From: Deltaproteobacteria bacterium
GTDB lineage: Bacteria; Desulfobacterota; DSM-4660; Desulfatiglandales; HGW-15
Direction: 5' to 3'
Length of the DNA: 5,736 bases
NCBI GenBank assembly: GCA_030671095.1
Contig: DAOVAK010000207.1
Coordinates: 1 to 5,736 of the forward strand
The first letter of the stretch is position 1, and each line of letters starts with the position of its first letter. The translations under genes were made by a program, and so were the position numbers. Under the pieces are notes generated by a model. It had not been told where the DNA came from. It saw only the letters and a list, made by a program, of their open reading frames with translations, and did no database searches. Below are positions 1 to 5,643 of the stretch, piece by piece.

Positions 1-19
1 GACAGAGGGAAGCGTAAAT

Positions 20-1456
20 ATGGCCACTTCTTGTAACTATCATCCAACCAAAAAGGCACATTGGGTGTGCCCCAGTTGTGAGGTCAATTTTTGTCCGGAT
101 TGTGTGGACAGGCGCGTCGTCGATCAACATGGAAAAAAGAAAGTCTATCATTTTTGTCCCGAATGCAATGTGGAGGCGGAGAGAGCCGCATTCGAAGATA
201 TTGTGGAACCATTCTGGTTCAGAATCCCCAAGTTCTTCGTCTATCCTTTTCATCCTCGGCCACTCATATTAATGGTTGTTCTGAGCTTTCTCTCCGTCCT
301 TTTGATTTTTCCTTCCCTCCTAAGTCTACTCATACAGATATTTATAGCGGGCCTCTTTTTGAAATACGCGTTCGCCGCCCTTAAGAATACGGCCAATGGC
401 AATTTTCAGCCACCAAAAATAGATTCAAAGACGCTACTGGAAGATTTTTCAATAGTTTTCAAACAACTCGGGATGTTTATCCTCATAGGGTACGCCTTTT
501 ATAAGGTGACCCAAATGGCAGGTATCATTATCGGGCTTTTGTTCCTGGGTTTTGCGATCCTCTCTATTCCTGCAATGATTATTGTCCTGGTGGGTACCAA
601 TAGCCTTCTACAAGCCATTAATCCTGCCATGTTTGTGGTGATGGCGTGGAGGATCGGGTGGAGCTATTTGTTGATGTACTTCTTTCTCATGCTCTTGGGC
701 GCTGCACCTGCTGTCCTTGGCCAGTATATAGTAGGTTATCTCCCAGCTAAGCTACACTTCTTTTTGCTCAAACTGGCCCAAAACTACTATACACTTATCT
801 CCTACCATTTGATGGGTTATGTCATTTTCCAATACCATGAAGAGATAGGATACGAAGTTGACTTTGAGGAACAAGAACTGCCTCCAGAAGAGATCCCATC
901 GGGAGAAGAAGAGTCGGGTCAGCTTCTCAATCGGGTGGATATGCTGATCAAGGAAGGGAAATTGGATGATGCCATTTTTCTCATAAAGAGCGAGACACTA
1001 GGGGCCATCACGGCGTTGGGTTTGGCTGAACGATATTATAATCTGCTTAAACTCAAGGAGCAAACCCCAGATATGCTTAAACATGGAAAGGAATATCTGG
1101 ATCTGTTGGCGAAGGCAAATCAGAAGGCAAAGCTGGTTGAAGTCTATTCTGAATGTATATCCAGAGACCCAAACTTCACACCAAAGCCCACAACGTTATT
1201 GAAGGCGGCCAGTTATTTGAATGAAGCGGGAAAACACAGAGAATCTCTCGAGGCGTACAGCCGCTTCATAAAAGCAAATCCTGAAAACTCCCTGGTCCCG
1301 AAGGCGTATTTTCTGGCCTCGAACATCTTCAATGAGAAGCTGAAAAATCCTGGCAAGGCTACAAAGATCCTCAGGAATCTGATCAAAAAGTATCCCAACC
1401 ACGACATAATCCCTCATGTCCAAAGATATCTGAGCGAGATCAAAGTCGCCTCCTAG
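20..1456 (+). CDS. Membrane protein with N-terminal B-box-like zinc module and C-terminal TPR-like repeats
   Basis: This 478-residue protein has three parts. Residues 5–49 carry paired zinc ligands: C5/H8, C17/C20, C25/C28 and C46/C49, with H38 and H44 nearby. The spacing of the first three pairs (CxxH-x8-CxxC-x4-CxxC) is that of B-box type cross-brace fingers and fits two zinc ions. Residues about 80–272 are strongly hydrophobic, with roughly five or six membrane helices (about 80–98, 99–120, 147–162, 166–192, 203–229, 255–272). This part resembles the multi-pass membrane domains of DUF4013 type, but that link is tentative. After an acidic linker (about 281–300) come helical repeats of TPR style to the end, including AGKHRESLEAYSRFIKANP (403–421). 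The ATG at 20 has AGAGGGA at 4–10 as a ribosome site, and the zinc module begins right after it, so the start is secure. Its stop overlaps that of the convergent rhomboid gene. I cannot give a biochemical function. A scaffold or sensor role at the inner membrane is an inference. Confidence 0.88.
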   Translation: MATSCNYHPTKKAHWVCPSCEVNFCPDCVDRRVVDQHGKKKVYHFCPECNVEAERAAFEDIVEPFWFRIPKFFVYPFHPRPLILMVVLSFLSVLLIFPSLLSLLIQIFIAGLFLKYAFAALKNTANGNFQPPKIDSKTLLEDFSIVFKQLGMFILIGYAFYKVTQMAGIIIGLLFLGFAILSIPAMIIVLVGTNSLLQAINPAMFVVMAWRIGWSYLLMYFFLMLLGAAPAVLGQYIVGYLPAKLHFFLLKLAQNYYTLISYHLMGYVIFQYHEEIGYEVDFEEQELPPEEIPSGEEESGQLLNRVDMLIKEGKLDDAIFLIKSETLGAITALGLAERYYNLLKLKEQTPDMLKHGKEYLDLLAKANQKAKLVEVYSECISRDPNFTPKPTTLLKAASYLNEAGKHRESLEAYSRFIKANPENSLVPKAYFLASNIFNEKLKNPGKATKILRNLIKKYPNHDIIPHVQRYLSEIKVAS

Positions 1457-2931
1457 CTGGCGCTCGTCAACAACTGTCGCGCGATTTTGGACTCAGCGGA
1501 TCCAGGAAACCTTTTGCAGACGATCTGCAGGCACTTTTTCCCCTTTTTCTTCATTCCGTTTTTTAGATAAGCCTGCCCCAGTCTCAATATTCCGTTGGGA
1601 AGCGCTTGGTATCCTGGGCGGTTCTTCAAAAACATGGCCATGATTTTTGCAGATTCGTCAACATAGCCATGTGCTGAAAAAGCAGAAGCAATCCGGAAAA
1701 TAAGGTCAGAGCTGAGCTTTAGTTTTTTTGAAAGGCGGCGGTACTCCTTGTAGGTGGCATAGAGCGTCGGATGTGCTTTGCCGTCATTGGTCAGATGATG
1801 GAATAATCTTGAGGCGGTTTTGTGGAAACGTTCGTCTCTAGGATTTAGCTTGTCGATATTGAAAAGGTGGGTTAGGGCACTCTTGTTGTGGGGCTCTATC
1901 TCAAGAACATCTTCCAACAAAGGACGGGCGCCATGCATGTCCAGTTTCCCAATCCGTTGCATCGCACCTTCAAGAAGTTGGGGAATCTTTTCTCTAGGAT
2001 CTTCGCCGAATACCTCCTCCCTGGCTTGCCCTAAGAATTTCAGGTTCAGATAGCCTAAGAGGGTGCCACTTGCCAACCCGCCGATGTGCGCCACATAGGC
2101 GACATGGCTGAAGCCGCCAAAAAGCAATTGGAAGATCTCCTTTCCTATCCAAACGGGCAAAAGCGCAATACCCGCAATCTTAGCATAGTTGAAATAAAAG
2201 CCGAAAGAGTAGAAGACTTTTATCTTCTTCTTTCCATACAACACAGTAAAGGCACCCATTAGACCAGAGATTGCCCCTGAAGCCCCGACTAGGGGTGCTG
2301 TACTAGACATATAGACAAGCCCAAAGAACCAGACCGCTGCGACGCCAGTGAGAAGATATAAGGCCAGATAGAAAGCTCTACCGCACCCCAATTCAAGCAC
2401 ACACCCAACAAGCCACAGGAAGACCATGTTTCCCAAAAGGTGCATAAAGCTGGCGTGGAGAAACATGTGGGTAAAGGTGGTAACGAGGCTTCTATCAGCC
2501 GGTTTAAAGCCGTACTTCTGGCCCACAGTCTGGGCCTTCATCGCTTCAAAATGGATTCTGAGAGACTTCCAAGGGCCATAATCTGGATCTTCTGTTGTGA
2601 TGATTTCGTCATTAAGCAACTTTTTCATGAAGACTTTGTCTCTCTGCATTTCCGGATAAAGACGCATAAAGGCATCGTCACTGAGTTCTTTTTGCCCTAG
2701 GGAGCGCGGGATGCTTCCTTCTCCTCGCGTGTCAATTATATAGTCTCTATATCTTGTCACTTCCATCTTTGCGAGGCCTGACTCGAGGTAGAATTCAAAG
2801 GCTTTGCGATACTTTTCATCATCGCCCCACTGAAAGACAAAGAATACAAAGCAGTTGATGAGAATAAGGAGTATTGTGACAATGGGCGGGTTTTGCTTAC
2901 TGATTTTTCCGGTTAAGGGGATGATAAGCAT
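1453..2931 (-). CDS. Rhomboid family intramembrane serine protease with TPR-like C-terminal domain
   Basis: This 492-residue protein is predicted to cut transmembrane proteins within the lipid bilayer. The rhomboid core is complete. The first helix is at about 17–34. The HxxxHxxxxHxxxN pattern has H155/H159, H164 and N168, the last two matching the oxyanion-stabilising His150/Asn154 of E. coli GlpG. The nucleophile motif GASG has Ser218, and AHIGGLASG has the catalytic His282. Two departures from a minimal rhomboid stand out. A soluble, charged insertion of about 115 residues (about 36–150) sits between the first helix and the core. A helical domain of about 190 residues, with TPR-like repeats, follows from about 300 to the end. 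The start MLIIPL fits rhomboid N-termini (MIPL..PIVTxLLI), and an in-frame TAG lies eight codons upstream. There is no clear Shine-Dalgarno sequence: the nearest AGGA is about 18 bases away. The protein converges on the zinc/TPR gene and shares its tail layout. The substrate is unknown. Confidence 0.93.
   Translation of the reverse strand: MLIIPLTGKISKQNPPIVTILLILINCFVFFVFQWGDDEKYRKAFEFYLESGLAKMEVTRYRDYIIDTRGEGSIPRSLGQKELSDDAFMRLYPEMQRDKVFMKKLLNDEIITTEDPDYGPWKSLRIHFEAMKAQTVGQKYGFKPADRSLVTTFTHMFLHASFMHLLGNMVFLWLVGCVLELGCGRAFYLALYLLTGVAAVWFFGLVYMSSTAPLVGASGAISGLMGAFTVLYGKKKIKVFYSFGFYFNYAKIAGIALLPVWIGKEIFQLLFGGFSHVAYVAHIGGLASGTLLGYLNLKFLGQAREEVFGEDPREKIPQLLEGAMQRIGKLDMHGARPLLEDVLEIEPHNKSALTHLFNIDKLNPRDERFHKTASRLFHHLTNDGKAHPTLYATYKEYRRLSKKLKLSSDLIFRIASAFSAHGYVDESAKIMAMFLKNRPGYQALPNGILRLGQAYLKNGMKKKGKKCLQIVCKRFPGSAESKIARQLLTSAS
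1515..1539 (+). terminator. Possible weak intrinsic terminator of the zinc/TPR gene
   Basis: A perfect 6-bp stem, TGCAGA-CGA-TCTGCA (1515–1529), is followed after GGCAC by TTTTT (1535–1539) and then a second T run (1544–1548). It lies about 60 bases past the stop codon at 1456 in the rightward direction, inside the 3' end of the convergent rhomboid gene. The stem is short and the T run is offset by five bases, so this may be chance. No better terminator candidate is visible between the two genes because they overlap. Confidence 0.28.
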
Positions 2932-3175
2932 GGCGGTCGTGTTTGCTGAGTCCTATCTCAAGCGCATCTGGCCCTATCCAGAGAAGTCAGGGCCAATAGT
3001 ATTGTACCGGAATGGGGAGCGCATTGACAGGGAAAAGAATGGTTGGCTGAATGGGAATCAGGCCCTTTTGGGGGGATTGGTAAGGACTAGAGAGGGTCTA
3101 CTGAACACAACAATGGAAAGAGGCGAGGCGTTTTCATTTTTTGATCTTCAGGCTTTTGTGATTGAGACAAACTGA
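2930..3175 (+). CDS. Doubtful small ORF, unknown product
   Basis: This open frame would encode 81 residues from the ATG at 2930, which has AAGGGG (2915–2920) nine bases upstream. The frame is open further left (ATG at 2855), but that part runs antisense through the rhomboid N-terminus and is unlikely to be coding. The product would be soluble and mixed in charge, with a central stretch containing WPYPEKSGPIVLYRNGERI. I recognise no family. In favour: it fills an otherwise empty gap, and its composition is protein-like. Against: its start codon overlaps the rhomboid start codon on the other strand (shared CATG), its ribosome site is just the complement of rhomboid codons 4–6, and no promoter is evident. 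If it is false, 2932–3266 is simply an intergenic region. Confidence 0.27.
   Translation: MAVVFAESYLKRIWPYPEKSGPIVLYRNGERIDREKNGWLNGNQALLGGLVRTREGLLNTTMERGEAFSFFDLQAFVIETN
3001..3029 (-). promoter_or_regulatory. Candidate promoter of the rhomboid gene (weak)
   Basis: On the minus strand, TACAAT (3006 to 3001) matches the -10 consensus in five of six positions. A 17-base spacer separates it from TGTCAA (3029 to 3024), a poor -35 box. Transcription would begin near 2994, giving a leader of about 60 bases before the rhomboid ATG. This is the best -10-like hexamer I found in the short region upstream of the gene, but the -35 is weak. Confidence 0.22.
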
Positions 3176-3217
3176 GTCCTTCCATTAATAAGTGCAATGA
3201 CGAATTTATCCACTCAT

Positions 3218-3233
3218 GGCTCAGCGCTGAGTC
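3218..3233. repeat. Palindrome CTCAGCGCTGAG downstream of the phosphate operon
   Basis: A perfect 12-base palindrome occupies 3220–3231. In RNA it extends by a G·U and a G–C pair to 3218–3233. It lies about 35 bases beyond the stop of the DUF47 gene, where a terminator for the Pit operon would be expected. No T run follows it on the minus strand, so a classical intrinsic terminator is not supported. A protein-binding site or a 3'-end hairpin are alternatives. Confidence 0.3.
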
Positions 3234-3266
3234 GACAAACTATGGTTTAAGTTCTGGAAAGTGCCT

Positions 3267-3917
3267 TTAAAACATGGCTTTCAGTGTGACCAGCTCCAGT
3301 TGATCGGCTGCGTCCTCTGCTCGATCCGAAACTTCCACAATGTGGTCTAAGCAGAGTTTCAAGTGCATTTTCTGGCTGTGGTCCAGTGAAGATACGAAGA
3401 TTGCCTTTGTCAAATCCCACTCGATCTTATCCACCTCCGATTCTTTCGTGCCCACATCCTTGGCGAATTGGCGGACTGTTTCTACCGGGCATTCTCCCTC
3501 AAGGAAACAGAAGACAGCCTCCTTTAGGGGTTCAATGATGCCCAGCGATTCCTGCACCGCAGCAAGGAACTGCGTATTCAAACCCTCAGGGATTATTGGT
3601 CGTTGATTCAAAAAGAAATTGGAGCAGGCTTCTCCTGCATTGGCCACCTTGTCAATGCTTTCAACCAACTTGTAGATATCTTCTCGCAGTAATGGCAAAT
3701 AGGCCCCGGAATATAGTTTATCCCGTATCTCGTAGCGGATTAAATCTGCTTTTGTTTCGAGACTGCGCGTCTCACGGGCCAAAGCCTTTGCCTCCTTTAC
3801 GTCTCCTTTGAGATAGACCTCAATACCTTTAAGAGCTTCTAAGACGCACTCTTCCACTTCATCCAGGTAACTCAGGATGAGCTGGATGACCTCTCTTTCC
3901 TTCTTAAAAATCACCAT
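3267..3917 (-). CDS. DUF47 / PhoU-like accessory protein of the Pit phosphate transporter
   Basis: This 216-residue, all-helical soluble protein belongs to the DUF47 (TIGR00153) family, distantly related to PhoU. Members are usually encoded beside Pit permeases and are thought to modulate them from the cytoplasmic face. PhoU-style acidic metal-binding patterns are visible: ETKAD (E54/D58), the stretch D80 to D89, ESEVDKIEWD (159–168) and DRAEDAAD (198–205). The start at 3917 is chosen because GAGGAG (3929 to 3924) lies six bases upstream of that ATG, and the family-like sequence MVIFKKERE begins there. A longer reading from a GTG at 3977 would add 20 residues and overlap the Pit stop, but it lacks a spaced ribosome site. 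The gene follows the permease gene after 56 bases with no terminator between, so the two are very likely co-transcribed. Its exact effect on transport is not known from sequence. Confidence 0.9.
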   Translation of the reverse strand: MVIFKKEREVIQLILSYLDEVEECVLEALKGIEVYLKGDVKEAKALARETRSLETKADLIRYEIRDKLYSGAYLPLLREDIYKLVESIDKVANAGEACSNFFLNQRPIIPEGLNTQFLAAVQESLGIIEPLKEAVFCFLEGECPVETVRQFAKDVGTKESEVDKIEWDLTKAIFVSSLDHSQKMHLKLCLDHIVEVSDRAEDAADQLELVTLKAMF

Positions 3918-3923
3918 TTTTGA

Positions 3924-3929
3924 CTCCTC
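3924..3929 (-). promoter_or_regulatory. Ribosome binding site deciding the DUF47 start
   Basis: GAGGAG on the minus strand, six bases (TCAAAA) before the ATG at 3917. It is strong and well spaced, and it favours the 216-residue form over the GTG start at 3977. Confidence 0.75.
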
Positions 3930-3973
3930 AAGAAAAATTCTCTTAATATGGGAATACAAATCCGTATATCTCT

Positions 3974-5026
3974 TCACCCTAACGCCATTGTTATAAACCT
4001 ATACAACAAAAAAGAGGAGGATGCAGCTAAACACGGGGTCAATACCCACCCCGTAACGATGATCAGTATGGTTTTCCCACTGACTGTTCTTACGCCTCTT
4101 ACAAGGCCAACACCAACGACAGCCCCCACAATGGCAGAAGATGTGGAGACCGGAATTCCGAGGATCGAGAAGAGGTGCATCCCAAAGGCAGCGGAGACTT
4201 GCGCGGCAAAGGCGCCTGGTACATCGAGAGGAACTATAGCCTTGCCAACGGTGTCCGCAACCTTTTTCCCATATGTGATCGCCCCCATTGCGATAGACAC
4301 ACCTCCAATGAAGAGGAGTAAGGTAGGATTAACAATGCCCAAATTGGCAATAGGACCCACCGCGTTCCCAGCATTGTTTGCACCCATTGAAAAAGCAACA
4401 TAGCACCCTGACAGGATGGCCATCCATCCGAGGGCGTGTTGAAAGAGAAAGCTACCCCTTCGGATTTTGCGAAGGATCATGCCAAGGAGAAGAGATAGGG
4501 CAACTGCGAGCGCCATCACCAAAAAGGGGCATATAAACCAGCTCTCAATGATTACAATGAACTTGGAAAAATCTACCTTTGCCCCGACAGAAAGACCGAT
4601 ACCGAGCACACCCCCAACGATGGCCTGTGAGGTTGAGGTGGGGATTTTGAAAAATGTGGCGAGAGAAACAAAAAAACCGGAACAAATCAGGGCAACCAAC
4701 ACGGCCACAAGATTCAGCTCCTCTTTAACGATCCCTTTCCCGATGGTCTGCATGACATAGTGCCCTTGAAGGAGGGCGCCTAACATGGCAAAGACCGCAA
4801 TTAGAATGGCCGCTTTTTTGAACGATATCAATCCGCATCCCACAGTGGTGCCGATGCAATTTGCTGTGTCGTTTGCGCCGATATTCCAACCCACATAGGT
4901 GCCAGCGCCGAGCAGCAAAATGATTAGCGACAGTTCGATGTTTATCTCCTCCCGTAAGGAATTTAGAACCCCGAAATCAGGGATTCTCCGATTGATCTCC
5001 ATGAAACTATAGTCTAAAGTGCCCAT
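3974..5026 (-). CDS. pit: Inorganic phosphate transporter, Pit (PHO-4) family
   Basis: This is a 350-residue multi-pass permease that imports phosphate with a coupling cation (H+ or Na+) at the inner membrane. The two inverted halves typical of the family are both complete. The N-half has GANDTAN (50–56) and PTSTSQAIVGG (129–139). The C-half has GANNAGNAVGPIA (215–227), TYGKKVADTVG (251–261) and PVSTSSAIVGA (292–302). About ten hydrophobic segments are visible. Some family members carry sulfate instead, but the adjoining DUF47 gene favours phosphate. The start is uncertain. The ATG at 5026 (and the one at 5002) has a poor ribosome site and adds a charged extension of about 30 residues. A strong GGGAGGAG at 4953–4946 instead faces an ATC codon at 4939, which would give a start typical of the family just before the first helix. 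An in-frame TGA lies a few codons upstream of 5026, so nothing longer is possible. Confidence 0.94.
   Translation of the reverse strand: MGTLDYSFMEINRRIPDFGVLNSLREEINIELSLIILLLGAGTYVGWNIGANDTANCIGTTVGCGLISFKKAAILIAVFAMLGALLQGHYVMQTIGKGIVKEELNLVAVLVALICSGFFVSLATFFKIPTSTSQAIVGGVLGIGLSVGAKVDFSKFIVIIESWFICPFLVMALAVALSLLLGMILRKIRRGSFLFQHALGWMAILSGCYVAFSMGANNAGNAVGPIANLGIVNPTLLLFIGGVSIAMGAITYGKKVADTVGKAIVPLDVPGAFAAQVSAAFGMHLFSILGIPVSTSSAIVGAVVGVGLVRGVRTVSGKTILIIVTGWVLTPCLAASSSFLLYRFITMALG
4946..4953 (-). promoter_or_regulatory. Strong ribosome-site-like sequence inside the annotated Pit N-terminus
   Basis: GGGAGGAG on the minus strand is followed by ATAAAC and then ATC (4939–4937), which is codon 30 of the long reading. 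The spacing of six bases is ideal for initiation, but the codon is ATC, not ATG. From there the protein would read ELSLIILLLGAGTYVGWNIG after the initiator, with the first membrane helix at the very start, as in most Pit proteins. Either a rare non-AUG start is used, or an ATG was changed to ATC by mutation or sequencing error. Confidence 0.5.
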
Positions 5027-5049
5027 TTTGAAAAGGACTCATCTCTTCC

Positions 5050-5086
5050 CCCTGTGGGCCCCAGGGTCTGTGTTTGGCGGTAGCCA
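5050..5086. other. Two small inverted repeats in the upstream region of the Pit gene
   Basis: The region 5027–5177, upstream of the leftward Pit gene, holds no ORF I can support. Within it, CCCTG-TGGGCCC-CAGGG (5050–5066) and TGGC-GGTA-GCCA (5075–5086, with an outer TGTG/CACA pairing across a small bulge) are adjacent inverted repeats. They would form short hairpins in a Pit leader RNA or mark protein sites. I saw no convincing Pho box, sigma-54 site or good sigma-70 promoter here. Confidence 0.25.
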
Positions 5087-5177
5087 CACTGCACCCGGAT
5101 CATCCTTAAGAGACCCATAGATGAAGGCCAATCATGGCCAGCCTGATACCTGCCCTGACGTCCAATAAGAGGCCGTT

Positions 5178-5306
5178 ATGTTAAAGGAGAAGAGCAAGCT
5201 CCATTCTGAAGAGAATTTTACCCTAAAAATAGGAGGACACTCAGCCAAAAGGTCAAACAAAAAGGAATCACCTCCCTTTCATCCCTTGTCGGTCATACCT
5301 ATTTGA
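5178..5306 (+). CDS. Small ORF, possibly the 5' part of a frameshifted gene
   Basis: An ATG at 5178 has AAGAGG (5167–5172) five bases upstream and opens a 42-residue frame that starts MLKEKSKLHSEE, is rich in Lys and Ser, and ends at TGA 5304–5306. Its end overlaps the next rightward ORF, which is in the -1 frame and open from 5210. A single indel or -1 shift between 5210 and 5304 would join them into a protein of about 135 residues. I recognise no family. The ORF may be chance. Confidence 0.2.
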   Translation: MLKEKSKLHSEENFTLKIGGHSAKRSNKKESPPFHPLSVIPI

Positions 5307-5584
5307 AGTACCACAAAAAACAGGCATCAGAACGTGCTCGGCAAGAGGCGACAAGAGCGCATTCCGAACTGTACGAGGCCTTTGTTGCACAGAATCTTGA
5401 GGCACTGCTCGCCAAGCTGGACGAATTAACAGCCATTCCCCGCATGAGGAGGGCCTTTCCGGAGATAACTTCTCTGCCCGCCATTGCCAGATTCAAAAGG
5501 GGCCCTGATCTAACGAAAAAGGCTAACTGGCTAAAAATAGAGCATTTTTCCCTTGACCTCATCGGCCGATGTGGGAGAGAATGA
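5303..5584 (+). CDS. Hypothetical protein, probably partial or the 3' part of a broken gene
   Basis: The frame encodes 93 residues from a TTG at 5303 and stays open back to 5210 without any ATG or GTG. The product is helix-rich and charged in its first half, with SERARQEATRAHSELYEAF (9–27) and AQNLEALLAKLDE (29–41), followed by a less ordered tail. It reads far more like protein than the opposite-strand ORF over the same bases (5299–5589), which is low-complexity Ser/Ala. There is no ribosome site close before the TTG. A good AGGAGG exists at 5231–5236, but no usable start codon follows it in this frame. This points to a degraded or frameshifted gene, or to a start lost by mutation. I do not recognise the family. 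Confidence 0.4.
   Translation: MKYHKKQASERARQEATRAHSELYEAFVAQNLEALLAKLDELTAIPRMRRAFPEITSLPAIARFKRGPDLTKKANWLKIEHFSLDLIGRCGRE
5553..5582 (+). promoter_or_regulatory. Possible promoter with a palindrome in the spacer, upstream of the last gene
   Basis: TTGACC (5553–5558) matches five of six -35 positions. After 18 bases comes GAGAAT (5577–5582), four of six for a -10 box. The spacer contains the perfect 12-base palindrome CATCGGCCGATG (5560–5571), placed where a repressor or activator could act. The site lies at the 3' end of the hypothetical ORF and about 75 bases before the ATG of the following gene. Confidence 0.28.
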
Positions 5585-5588
5585 TGCA

Positions 5589-5643
5589 TACGTTCTGGTC
5601 TGATTCATGATGGTCATCTGGTGAGTTCATGCTTAAGAACGTA
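5589..5643. repeat. 8-bp inverted repeat in the leader of the last gene
   Basis: TACGTTCT (5589–5596) and AGAACGTA (5636–5643) are perfect inverted copies with 39 bases between them. A second pair, CTGATT (5600–5605) and AATCAG (5643–5648), interleaves with the first rather than nesting. TTCATG also occurs twice, 22 bases apart (5604 and 5626). The stretch 5585–5665 has no ORF and is the leader of the gene starting at 5666. The arms could form a hairpin near the ribosome site or act as an operator. Confidence 0.3.

Noticed and set aside
78..384. Two rightward ORFs inside the zinc-module gene
   Set aside because: They are out-of-frame shadows of a gene with clear domains, without ribosome sites or recognisable protein features.
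1196..1423. Leftward ORFs opposite the TPR tail of the zinc protein
   Set aside because: They are antisense shadows. The rightward frame carries the TPR pattern.
1820..2700. Rightward ORFs (1820–2053 and 2440–2700) opposite the rhomboid gene
   Set aside because: They are antisense to a protease with intact catalytic motifs, and their products look random.
3024..3052. Rightward promoter from TTGACA (3024–3029)
   Set aside because: The -35 is perfect, but the best -10 at 17 bases is CTGAAT (three of six) and no convincing gene lies downstream.
3918..3977. GTG start for DUF47 overlapping the Pit stop as GTGA (translational coupling)
   Set aside because: It is attractive in layout but lacks a spaced ribosome site, whereas the ATG at 3917 has GAGGAG at six bases and a family-like N-terminus.
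3340..4760. Rightward ORFs opposite the DUF47 and Pit genes, including a 151-residue one at 3948–4403
   Set aside because: The opposite strand holds complete family motifs. The Pro/Thr/Ala-rich antisense products are typical shadows of a membrane protein gene.
3927..5200. Search for a Pho box or sigma-54 promoter for the phosphate operon
   Set aside because: No paired CTGTCA-like repeats or GG-N10-GC element with good flanks was found upstream of the Pit gene.
5299..5589. Leftward 96-residue ORF opposite the hypothetical gene
   Set aside because: The product is low-complexity Ser/Ala-rich with no family pattern. The rightward frame is more protein-like.
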